Shown here: one piece after another, positions 35,163-45,756 of the stretch
How the letters are laid out: every line of letters starts with the position of its first letter
How positions within the stretch are numbered: position 1 is the first letter of the stretch
From: Dromiciops gliroides
Lineage: Eukaryota; Chordata; Mammalia; Microbiotheria; Microbiotheriidae
Direction of reading: 5' to 3'
Assembly: GCF_019393635.1 (NCBI RefSeq)
Contig: NC_057861.1
Location: forward strand, 376,388,315-376,452,314
Length of the DNA: 64,000 nucleotides
The notes under the pieces: generated by a model
What the model saw: only the letters and a program-made list of their open reading frames with translations
What the model was told of the DNA's origin: nothing
The model's database searches: none
Made by a program: the position numbers and the translations under genes

Positions 35163-38100
35163 AGGGGTTTCCAAGATGGTAGAGGAAAGGCAGTAAACAC
35201 TCTGAATTCCTGACACAACCACTCCAAAAACCTCCAAATAATGCCAGAAGACAATTCCTGGAGCAGCAGAAACCACAAAAGGATGGGCTGAGACCATTTT
35301 CCAACCAAAGATGAGTTAGAATTTGTCAGAAGGGGTCTGCTATACTGGTGTGGTAGTGGAGCCCAAACCTGCAGTCACTTCCACACAGATTCAGCCCCAA
35401 TTTGGCCACCCAGACCTGGACCAAACCAACACAGATCAAGCCAAAGGCAGGCCACATCAGAGAAATTTATCCCCGAAGCCTCCACCAGTGTCTTCTGGAA
35501 ATAAGCTCACAATCTGCTGAGTGGGTCTAGCAGTTGGATAGGGGGAGACTATAGGGGTCTCTGCTGGAGCTGAGGAGGAATTTGATTGTTCTATCCCAGC
35601 TTCTGGGAACCAGGAAGCAATCTTGTGTGGCAGGCCCAGGTTTGGGGAGAGGCACAGGGTAACCAGAGCCATAAATCAAGGAAAAAAAAAATTATTGCCT
35701 GATTGAATAGCAAGTAGGCTTGGGGTTATTTACAAACCAGGGCACAGGACAGGTGAGTGAGGATGTGCCACTCCTTTTATAATACCATCATGGACCCCTT
35801 GAAGCTTGCTACAGTGCAGCCTAGAAACAGTGCCCCACTTTAAGAAGGATTTAAAAGTCAAGAAATAGGGAGGGACGATGAGAAGAAAGAGAAAGTTGTG
35901 GACCTTAGAAAGATTCTTTAGTGACAAGGAAGATCAAGATGCACCCTCAGAAGAGGATAGCAACATCAGGGCTACTACATCCAAAGCTTCCAAGAAAAAT
36001 AGGAATTTGTCTCAGGCCATAGAGGCACTCTAAATGGACATTGAAGATAAAGTAAGAGAGGTAGAGGAAAAAATGTGAGTGATGCCAGAAAGTTGTGAGA
36101 AAAAGTCAACAGCTTGAAAAACCTAATGTAAAAGCTCTCTGAAGAATAGAATTCCCTAGGAATTAGGATTGAACAAATGGATGCTAGTGACTTTATGAGA
36201 AACCAAGACACAATAAAACAAATCCAAATGAATTTAAAAAATAGGGGGTAATGTGAAATATATTCTTGGAAAAACAGCAGATCTGGAAAATAGATCCAGG
36301 AGGAATAATTTGAAAATTATTGGACTCCATGAAAACCATGATCAAAAAAAGAGCTTAGATATCACCTTCCAAGTGATTGTCAGGGAAAGAAGGTAAAATA
36401 TACATTGAAAGAATACACCAAACACCTCCTGGAAGAGATCCCAAAATGAAAACTTCCAGGAATATTATAGCCAAATTCCAGAGCTCCCAGGTCAAGGAGA
36501 ATTTATTGTAAGCAGCCAGAAAGAAACATTTTAAGTACTGCAAAGTCACAGACAGTATAACACAAGATCCAGCAGCTTGTACATTAAAGGATTGGAGGGC
36601 AAGGAAAATGATATTCTGAAAGGCAAAGGAATTGGGAATACAACCAAGAACCACTTACCCAGCAAAATAGAGTACAATCTTTCAGGGAAAAAAATGGGAC
36701 TTCTATGAAAAATAGTACTTTCAGGTATTCTTAATGAAAAGATTTGAGCTGAATAGAAAATTTGACTTTCAAATACAACACCCTAAAGAAGCACAAAAAT
36801 GTTAACAGGAAAAAGAAATCATGAGGGATGTTAAAAGCTTAAACTTTTTACATTCCTCCATGGGAAGATGATATGCCTAACTCATAAGAACTATCTCAGT
36901 ATTAGGGTAGATGATAGAAATAAATTTAGACAGAGGACACAGATGGGAATTGGTTATGATGGGATGATATTTGTAAAGCATATATTTTTGATTTCTTCTT
37001 TTTTGGGGGGGAAGGAGGGCATCAGGGTTGGATGGCATGCCTGGGGTAGTGGAGTTTGTGACTGTCTTGTGTCTGAGGCTGGATTTGTGCTCAGGTCCTC
37101 CTGGGTCCAGGGTAGGTTCTTTGTCCACTGTGTCATCTAGTTGGCCCATGATGAGATCTTTATGGTAAAATTGAGGGGGGAGAGGATTGCGCCAGGGGAG
37201 GAGGAAGGGGAGAGCTAGAACTGGGTGAAATTTCACATGAAAGAAGAAGGAAAGGTCTTATGGAATAGGAAGAGAGATGGGGGGGAAAGTGGGACAGTGA
37301 ATAAACCTTATCCTCATCAGAATTGGCTCACAGATCTTACTCTCATCAGAGTTGTCTCAAGGAGGTACTAACATACACACTCAATTGGGTGGAGCAAACT
37401 ATATAACCCTCCAAGAAAGTAGGAGAGGAAGGGGATAATATGGGAGGGGGAAAGGAGGGAGGGCAGAATGGGGGAGGGGGTAGTAAGAAGCAAAATACTT
37501 TTGATGAGGGATAGGGTAAATGAAGGTAGAAAATAAAGTAACTATCATGGGGAGGGAATGGGATAGAGGGAAATAGTTAACAATAGTAACTGAAAAAAAT
37601 TGAATCAGAGACAAGAGTAATATAAGATGATGATGATGGTGATTGATTGACAGATTGATAATGATTTGGGGAAGATGAGGATTGATTGATGAGGAGGACT
37701 GATTGATGAGGAGGATTGAATGATTTAGAAGAGGATTCATAGATGATGATGATAACAATGGTGACAACAATGACAAAAATTATGCTACTTACTTTGCTGG
37801 GCTATTATGAAGAAAATTCTTTGTCAGGTATAAGGCACTATATAAATACTATCTGTTACTGTTAATGCAATAATCAATGTCATGGGTTTTTTGTAAGGAA
37901 ATCTCTCTTTAAAGCACTATGTAAATGTAGTTTACTATTAAAAAAAATGATGAGCAGGATGCCATCAGAAAGACCTGGAAGGCCCTGAATGAGCTGAATA
38001 AAATATGAAATGCACTGTATACAAAATAACAGCAATATTGTGAGATTATCTGCTGTGAATGACTTGGTTATTTTCACCAATTCAATGATCCAAGACAACC

Positions 38101-38434
38101 CCAAAGTTTTTTGAAAAATGAAATCTTTCTACAGAGAGAGAATTAATGGTATCTGAATACATATTGAAGCATAATGTTTTTTTTGTTATTGCAATTATCT
38201 GAAGTTTTCTTTTTGTTTTCTTTCAGAACTTTGCTAATGTGGAAATGTTTTGCATGATTGCTTATTTTTAGCTTATATTGAATAGCTTGAGTTCTTAAGG
38301 GGGCAGGGTGGGGAGGAAGGGAGAAAGAATATGGATCACAATTTTTAAAAATAATGTCAAAATTCATAATTTATATACAATTTGGGAAAATAATATTCTA
38401 AACATCATTATCATTATAAGCATCATAATAATAA
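35163..38434 (+). mobile_element. Complete HAL1-like (half-L1) insertion with target-site duplication
   Basis: 3.27 kb. Order: L1 5'UTR (35,165-35,870), ORF1 region (about 35,870-36,800, broken), an antisense SINE remnant (37,005-37,145), the G-rich inter-ORF stretch, a GATGAT/GATTGA tandem stretch (37,626-37,760) and the L1-type 3'UTR. ORF2 is absent. Direct repeats agaaaagtaagatcctga (35,145-35,162) and the same with one extra c (38,435-38,453) flank it, so it inserted as one unit. The tail is ATC/ATA-rich rather than poly-A. Half-L1 elements (ORF1 without ORF2) are known in mammals. Confidence 0.85.
37005..37145 (-). mobile_element. Antisense SINE remnant carried by the HAL1-like family
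   Basis: Minus strand reads gggccaactagatgacacag, ccctggacccaggaggacct, the diverged tRNA-SINE head and body. The same remnant, with the same right-hand junction atgatga, is found at 23,697-23,795 and 61,195-61,311, so it belongs to the source element and is not a local insertion. Confidence 0.8.
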
Positions 38435-38453
38435 AGAAAAGTAAGATCCCTGA

Positions 38454-39660
38454 TTTCCTATGTAGCCACTCAGGTCTCCAAACCATTGCATTAATTACAG
38501 GCTTTCTTTAACTTAAGAGAATGTTCAAATACATTCACCTGTATCAAGAACCAGCCAAAACATATATTTTTAAAAATAAATAACCCTTTACAAGCTGAGT
38601 TTTGAAAACAAATGTCACTTATTTAATATACAAATATTTGCATAAATATACATTCTACATAATAGCAATTTAATTCTTATATATACATATATATATTCAT
38701 ATTTTGTAGATTCTAAACTTCATTTAATCTAGTCAAAATTGTCAGTTAAAACACATGCATTATGTGCTTAGGACAGGGAAATAGACTCCTTGCTATAAAA
38801 ATTCCATCTAAGAAATGAATTATTATAGAAATATCTAATCCAAAAATCTTCTTAGGGAGTTGTCACTTCTTATGTAAAATAATTTCATGAGAAAATTTGA
38901 TGAGAAAAAGGGAAAGATTTTTCCTCTCATTCTAATAATGGGGATAATGGTGCCCAAAGCCATCAATCAGAAAGGATTAGTGAAAAGTAGGTTGATATTT
39001 AAGGATGCATTTAGTATTTGAATAAAGCTTGAAAATGTATTTTTCTCTGTATGAGAAAATTGGCCCTTTTTAAAGGGAAGTCATTTTAAATGAGTACTGT
39101 ACGTTCTAGTCAAAAACATAGAACAGTGTTGGTTATTGAATCCATGCTCTGAGTATGTAACAAATTCTTATAAGTACTTTTTTCATGAACAAAGCCATAG
39201 TTGAGGGCATCAACTACAGCCTTGCGAATTGTTGATACTATCTGAAATTGCAGTGTTGCAGATGACTGCACACAGTCAAAATTTACTGAATCTTACACAC
39301 TAAAAATACACATTGAAAATATGATTACACTTGCTAAAAGAAATATGATCATCTACATTTAAATGTTTAATCTTGAATATGATTTGTAATTCATTTAAAG
39401 GGACATTATAAGTTATTAGAATGGAAAGTTCCATGATATAGTATGATAAAATAAAACCCATGTCCATAGAGCACTGTAAGCTGTCAAGCTATTTGTTAAA
39501 TAACTGCATGGTTCAGTTGAGATATCTCCACATTTATGTAACCCTTTATATGGAAATAATCTTTCTTTGAAATATTTGCTTACATAGTAGAGTTACTAAT
39601 CATACAGTTTTAATTTTTTCTTTGAAGTTAGTGTTCAATGTGATCTATTTTCACACTTTC
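38454..39660. other. Unassigned single-copy-like sequence
   Basis: About 1.2 kb of AT-rich DNA with no repeat, gene or RNA recognised. 38,880-39,470 is a possible conserved non-coding block (text is complex and repeat-free). Confidence 0.35.
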
Positions 39661-39677
39661 ACAAATATTTGAATATC

Positions 39678-39833
39678 GGGGCAGCTAGGTGGCGCAGGGG
39701 ATAGAGCACCAGCCCAGGAGTCAGGAAGACCTGAGTTCAAATCTGGCCTTAGACACTTAACACCTACTAGCTGTGTGACCCTGGGTAAGTCACTTAACCC
39801 CAACTGCCTCACCAAAACACAAACAAACAAAAT
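39678..39833 (+). mobile_element. tRNA-derived SINE with target-site duplication
   Basis: Near-consensus. aaatatttgaatatc flanks it at 39,663-39,677 and 39,834-39,848, a perfect 15 bp duplication. Confidence 0.97.
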
Positions 39834-39848
39834 AAATATTTGAATATC

Positions 39849-40500
39849 TATGTTTACCTGTTCAACTTACATTTATGAATTCTCTCCCTATTCAGCATAT
39901 GTGCTCCCTTCTTTTTCTATATTAATTTATTTCCAGATCTCTTCTATGCTATTTAGTGGTCTTAACATTATCACTAACATGCCAACTGTCAAAGATTATG
40001 ACCCTTAACCTCATGTTGCTTGTTAATTCAACAACAGAGAACTATTCATGACTCTCAAGTCTTTTTCTAGAAGTTTCACACTTAGGAACCACAACAAGTT
40101 GTCTTTGAGTCCCACTCCTAAGTATTGATTCACTTGGGATGAAAAGATTCATTTTGACTAAATAACAAATCAACTCTCAGTTTACCTTGATAATTTATAA
40201 TTATTTCAGTATGCAATAATACTGCTAACCTTATAAGTCAGATTGCCATAGTTTATAAAATAGTTTATAGATTTGTATTGGAGAAGACCTGGTAAAGCTA
40301 TGCAATAATAGGGAAAGTATTTACTTTCTCAGGAATTTAGATGACTTTCTAAGACTATAAAATATGGATTTTCTACCAATATGCATCAATGGAAGAAATA
40401 TTTTTTATTAACATGAATATCTAACAGATTAAATCACAGAACTTCAAAACCAAACCAAAACCACAACAAACAAGCAAAATTCTTTCTGCCTCACTGAGGC
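39849..40500. other. Unassigned sequence
   Basis: AT-rich, nothing recognised; A/C-rich run near 40,445-40,475. Confidence 0.4.
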
Positions 40501-40600
40501 AAGATATGAAACACTTCACAATTTTGCATGCCATCCTTTCACAGGGGCTATGTTAATCTTCTCCATTTCATTCTAATTTTAGGATATGTGTTGCCAAAAC
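40501..40600 (-). pseudogene. RNU6P: U6 spliceosomal snRNA pseudogene
   Basis: The minus strand reads ggcaacacatatcctaaaat, agagaagattaacatagccc, ctgtgaaaggatggcatgca, aattgtgaagtgtttcatat. This follows the whole U6 sequence (ggcagcacatatactaaaat ... agagaagattagcatggccc ... gtgaagcgttccatat). About fifteen or more substitutions lie over 100 bp, including within the ACAGAGA-region context (gagaag kept, neighbouring bases changed), and the terminal T-run is lost. A retrotransposed, non-functional copy; no Pol III promoter elements were identified. Confidence 0.9.
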
Positions 40601-40607
40601 AAATAGA

Positions 40608-41040
40608 GAAGTTTTGAATGTTATGCATAAATTCACTGATTTGGCAGGATATTCTCCAGGGAGATTCACATATATGATGAGGTTGACACACTCATTACCA
40701 AAGCTAGGTCAGTGTTTGGGAGGCTCCAAAGAAAAGTGGGAGAAGAGAGGTATTAGAGTGCCTACCAAGCTGAAGGTCTACAGAAGTATTATGCAGACTT
40801 CTTTGTTATATGCCTGTGATACTTAAACAATCTGCTATCACTATGCCAGGATATTGAATCTTTCCATTTCAATTAATTTATTTAGAGTCTAAATATCACT
40901 TGGAAAGATAAGGTAACAGACACTCAGGTCCTTTCTTGAGCCGAGCTGAACTTCCAAGCATTCAAATCCTACTTCAGAGTGTAACTTTGATAAACTGACC
41001 ACATTGTTTGAATTGAATTCTAAACTTACATTTTTTTTCT
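40608..41040 (+). mobile_element. RTE-class LINE fragment (RT C-terminal part)
   Basis: The plus-strand frame 40,614-40,826 reads R-G-I-R-V-P-T-K-L-K-V-Y-R-S-I-M-Q-T-S-L. This is the conserved RTE/BovB stretch RGI...TKLKVY...V..TLLYACET at the end of RT. Beyond the frame, text like N-I-T-W-K-D-K-V-T-D-T-Q-V-L matches the next conserved block (IxWQDKVPDTEVL). A shifted or broken frame and a short length show a 5'- and 3'-truncated fossil copy. Confidence 0.8.
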
Positions 41041-41199
41041 TTACAGAGAGGTAAAAAAGTATTATACCCATAAGTAATTTTAGAGAAAAATCTTGCTTCT
41101 ACATTAGTTTATTTCTTTTTAGTTGTGTATGTCACCTGTCTTTTCAATCACCAAACCTGTAAACCATTTAAAAAAGAAAATAAGTAACATGCTGAAATT

Positions 41200-41845
41200 T
41201 TCTTTCAATAGATCCTACCATCCCCACTGCCACCCTATACCTTTCCTTTTTCTCTGTTATTCTTCTTTAAAAATCTCTTTGTACTAATTATTTCTTTTCC
41301 CTACATGCCTCCTCTTCTATGTCTTCAGCATTGTGGCTTCTGGCTGATCGCTCTACTAAAACTCCTCATTCTAAAATGAACAATATGTTCTTAATTATCA
41401 ATTTTGATGGATTTTTTTCAATACTCAATCTTCTTGATATCTAAGCAGCAGATGACACTATTTACCACACTCCTCCTGGACATTGTCCTCTCCTATCTTT
41501 TATTGTAATACCCCTTCTTGTTTCTCTTCTTCTCAGTCTAATTTCTCCTCAATCACCTTTTCAGGATCATTATTGATGTCATGCCCCCCCCCCCAAATAG
41601 GGTTGAAACCTCCAAGACATCATTTTGGATCCTAAACTTACACTTTCTTATTTTTTTTGCCTTGTCAACTATGGTGAATTTGAGTACTATCTCTATGCAA
41701 ATTACTTGCCAATCTACATATTCAACATTAGTTCCTTTCCCAGTCTACATTTTTCATTGCAATCTACTTATTAGAGATTTAAAACTCAATGTCTGATACC
41801 TCAAACTCATCATGTCCAAAAGAGAATTAATTACTAACATTCAGG
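41200..41845 (+). mobile_element. L2 LINE fragment
   Basis: Text tracks L2 order: tggatttttttcaatactca, atcttcttgatatctaagca, gatgacactatttaccacac (the LDLSAAFDTVDH region), then tcatcatgtccaaaagagaa at the end. It contains a poly-C run at 41,584-41,594. Diverged. Confidence 0.65.
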
Positions 41846-41847
41846 TC

Positions 41848-42009
41848 ACAGTCTTGGGTGGCAGTCCCAGGTAGAGGAAGAGCACAAGCAACTGTAGCTT
41901 GTGGCCACAGTGGAGTGGGACTCTGTTCATAGTTTCAGGAGAGAAAAGTATGCATTTGGTTGCTTCAGACCAGAGAACACTCCAGGGGAGTAGTAAATAT
42001 ACCTTTCCT
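41848..42009 (+). mobile_element. L1 5'UTR fragment
   Basis: ttgggtggcagtcccaggta ... gcttcagaccagagaacact ... gtaaatatacctttccttaa matches the 5'UTR at 63,640-63,800. The ERV1 LTR begins where the match ends, so the LTR appears to have entered this L1. Confidence 0.65.
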
Positions 42010-42411
42010 TAAATAATACTCACATAGAGTCCAATTAGAATTAAAATGTTTCTTTATTGGGAGCTAGAGAAAGTGATTGAGAGGGAAGTAAAAGACTTAG
42101 CCTCAAGGGGAGATGGCTTAGAAACATTCTCCTCCCAGAACAGAAGAAAGGCAAAAGCTTTTATGGAGGATAGATGGAGTGATCAAGTGAAAATGGAAAG
42201 TTCTTTTTGGGGGTGGGGTGGGGAATGATTCCTGAGAGTCAGGGGGATTTTTCTTTTGGAATGAAAGTCCTAACCTCTGGAGTTGTCTTCAGACTTTGCT
42301 TCTATAGAATTTTATCTCCCCTTACTGCTTAGGTGGATCTGTCCTGATGTCTAGTTGGCCAATTTAATTTTTAATAGGCCCTTAATTTCTCCATATCCTA
42401 AATCCCACATC
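42010..42411 (-). mobile_element. ERV1 3' LTR (fossil)
   Basis: Minus strand starts tgatgtgggatttaggatat directly after the polypurine tract agagaagtggagaa (42,412-42,426). It has a TATA-like cataaaagctttt and the polyadenylation signal caataaagaaaca in order. The far end is uncertain by tens of bases. Confidence 0.7.
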
Positions 42412-45400
42412 ATTCTCCACTTCTCTACATATAAGGGCAAAGGAGGCTCCTTGTTTCAGTAGAATTCCTCAACAACCATACCCAGGGTCAGACTGAGAAT
42501 AATAGCAGTTAACAGTCCCATAATTTCTTTAAATCAAAGTTCCAATAATCAGTACTGCAAATGAATTAATTTCTCAAGGATCACATATCCTAGATAACAA
42601 GCATAAATTCTACTTGAACTCCTGTTAAGAAGATGCTTTTCATCCTTAATTTAGTATTACACAAATAAATTTTGCTCTAAAATGCTTAATAACAACCAAC
42701 AAAAGAGTTGGGATAAATGTAAATAATCCAATATTTCATACAGAAAACAGGCTAGAGTTTCAGTTATTGACAGTGTGGGCATAAACATAGGATACTGCCC
42801 TCAGAACTCCTTAAAACAAAGGGACCATCTTTAAGGTGACAACTATTTTGCATTAAGTTCCACACAAGTTCTAATTCCAGATTAAATAACAAACATAGGT
42901 AAACTCAGATTTCCCATTTTAACAGAAAAATTTTCTTTTAAAAATTTGACATGCAGATTATAAAATACATTGCTTTTCTACATTAAATGATATAATTGTT
43001 CACCAATTTATACATCATAAGAAAATTTTGAAACATAATACCTTAAAACAATATTAGGATTTAAAAAAAGAAACTTGAACCCAAACCAATTAATTACCAA
43101 TCAAGTGTTCTTAATTCAATTGCATGTACTTTTGCTCTATACTATTTTAATTTTTTAAGGCATAATACTTTAAGCACTTTAAAAGAAAAGACTACTATCC
43201 ATATATTCACATAGTACATTTGATAATGTGGTGAGTTCCTGAGCTATGTTTAAATTTTGTTCCCTCCTCTTTTCTAAGGATATGAGACATTTGGAACCTC
43301 TGTCTGCCCTTAATTTAGAAATTTATCAGATGACAAGTCAGAGTTAAAGTGTGGCTGCTTTTTTTCCCCGTTTTTTCTGTGGCAGTGGCCTTTTCTTCCC
43401 AAGGCTTTTGTAACCTGCAGGGCTTAATGCTGACAGGGTGTGGACTGTTTACCAGAGTTAAATAATTAAATCAAAGATAAAGGTTATTCTTAGGACAGTT
43501 GGTTTAAGTTAGAGACTTTAAAAAGAGACTTTGCAACTTTTACACATTAAAAATAATTCCTGGGGCAGCTAGGTGGTGCAGTGGATAGAGCACTGGCCCT
43601 AAAGTCAGGAGTACCTGAGTTCCAATCCGGTCTCAGAACTAGCTGTGTGACCCTGGGCAAGTCACTTAACCCCAATTGCCTCACTAAAAAAAAAAAAAAC
43701 AACCAAACAAACAAAAAAACAAACAAAAAAAAAATTCCTGATTTTAAATTAGATCACTAGAAAAGAATCCAAAAGGGGCAGTATAGAGTAGATTTCAACC
43801 ATACTAAATCTTTAGGGACTAGATTTTATCAGATTACTTGCCTCCCACATAGCAGAAACAACCACAAGGGAAGAGATGGGCTCATCCCTGTAACAGAAAC
43901 TTCCAGGTGGAAAGAAAGTGGCTTAGGATATGTGGAGTCTTCTGTTTTGATTCTAGCCCCCATCACAATTTTGGAAAGTTAAAAAAAATATATCTATCAT
44001 ATCCTTCTCATAGTCTTGCAGCAATTAAACTTGCATGATTGGAAGGGTTAATATATAGATGATGAGAGCCTTCAATATTAATTATTTTTAAAAAAGTTTC
44101 CCCAAAGTTTATCTAGGGCTATGAATGCCCAGCAGAGAATTTACATTCCTGTATGAGATTCAAATTCTAGTAATTCAACTATAAGCAACAACTTTCTCTT
44201 CAGACCCACAAGTACCATGCTTGATAGACACATAAATGCACACAAGACACACAAACAAACAACTGTGAAACAGCTACAAGTTCCTCCTTACTGTCTATGT
44301 AGTGAACTAAGAGCACGTAGTGTAGGAATTTCTCAATGATAAGCTGTAGTCCTACCCACCTTCTCTTTTTCTTGACATGATGCCCCAATAAGGGACAAGT
44401 TGAGTATGTTAAAACCAGGAAGGCATAATGAAATATGTGATCCTCATTCACACATACTAAAGGCAACATCTGCCTAAATTTAAGGGGTCTTCCCCCTCTC
44501 CCCACAACCTGTTGCTTTAATGGAACAATGGCACCTGAATAAGAGAGTAAGACAGAGAAGTTCACCCCCTATGTCTATTAAGGAATCAATTGATACCTTC
44601 TACATCCAGCATGATCCTGGGTTTAGCCATAGAGATGTCAATAATATGGGGCTGGCTGCCCTTGGTCACCCACATTCCATGTCTACATAGGATTGGACTG
44701 CAGGAATCTGGGTTTTTGCTTGACCAATCTGGTGGGAACAATCTTGTCTCTAGTGACCCAGATGGCCCCACCAAAGACAAGGAGTTGAAGGAGGTGGCCT
44801 TACCTTTGAGGAGCATCCCTCACTACAGTGTCCCAGTTTACCACAGCTGAAGAAGTTACCTGGATCTCAGCTACCCAGAGATGTGCTATTAACAGATGTC
44901 ATGGCCACTACTATTAGAGAGGCTTGCTCTATGGAGCGGGCACAATCTGCCTCTTCTCGTTCTTTTCCTACAGCAAGTTCCTAGTTATTAAGAACTTTAA
45001 AAGCACCATGAAGAAATTGTAAGGGCCCAAGTCTAATTTCTGGAGGTTTTTTTCCCTTAATGTTAAGAATAGATTGGCTAATAAAATGTATATTGAGGAC
45101 TGTTATTCCTACATCCCTTTCTAGATTTAGATTAGTATATTTCTACATAGAGTACATGAGGTGACTCATGAAGAAGGCTGGATTTTCATCAGACCCCTGG
45201 GTGATTTCTTTTACTTTCTCATAATTGATCTGTTTTTTAATCCCCTGCCTCATTCTCTCAAGGAAGCAAATAGTCATATGATTCCTGCTGACTTTACCTA
45301 CCCTATCATAATAGTCCCATCTCAGATTGACAATAGGAACTGCTATTGTTCCAGGGATCTCTGCCCAGTTGGTATCATGTTGTGAGTGCTCATCACCCAT

Positions 45401-45440
45401 TTGTATAGCTAGGTCCCCAAATTCCTTACATACTCACGCA
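42412..45440 (-). mobile_element. ERV1 (gamma-type) internal remnant: gag, protease, 3' region
   Basis: In minus-strand order: a capsid piece (45,400-45,143) with K-V-K-E-I-T-Q-G-S-D-E-N-P-A-F-F, the gammaretroviral KVKGITQGPNESPSAF motif; a zinc-knuckle-like nucleocapsid stretch near 44,850; and a protease region (44,816-44,200) with K-P-R-I-M-L-D-V-E-G and later C-P-L-L-G. Beyond it no RT was recognised, so much of pol appears deleted before the env-end/polypurine part. No 5' LTR was seen. Broken, with at least several breaks and large deletions; old. Confidence 0.75.
43563..43732 (+). mobile_element. tRNA-derived SINE inside the ERV1 remnant
   Basis: Flanked by aattcctg at 43,555-43,562 and 43,733-43,740. 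It lacks the gacacttgacacttact segment of the body. Tail of aaac units. Younger than the provirus. Confidence 0.93.
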
Positions 45441-45492
45441 CATATACACATACACACACACACACACACATACACACACACACACACACACA
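45440..45492. repeat. (AC)n microsatellite
   Basis: About 45 bp of acacac with two ta interruptions, between the ERV1 remnant and the L1 fragment. Confidence 0.9.
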
Positions 45493-45512
45493 ATGTCAAA
45501 TCTATAACAATA

Positions 45513-45756
45513 TGAGTCAATCTTCAATTGATAAATGTTCAAAAGGTATGCACAGTCAGTTTTCAAATCAAAATAATTTATAGCCATATGGAAAAAATAA
45601 TCTAAATAATTATTTATTAGAAAAATGCATGTCAAATAAAACTTTGATATATCATTTTTCAACTACCAGATTGGTTAGCATGATAGAAAGGAAAATGACA
45701 AATGTTGGAGGGCATATGGAAAAACTGACACTATTTTGTTCCTGTCAGAATTGTGA
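45513..45756 (+). mobile_element. L1 ORF2 C-terminal fragment abutting the YKT6 retrocopy
   Basis: cttcaattgataaatgttca ... gaaaatgacaaatgttggag ... attgtgaactg follows L1 ORF2 end (compare 31,950-32,195). L1 identity stops where YKT6 begins. Confidence 0.75.

Noticed and set aside
37399-37776. 125-codon minus-strand open frame rich in S, H, L and P
   Set aside because: Lies over the G-rich inter-ORF stretch and GATGAT tandem repeat of the HAL1-like element.
45143-45400. Possible host gene exon
   Set aside because: Motif KVKEITQG...ENP is gammaretroviral capsid; it belongs to the ERV1 remnant.
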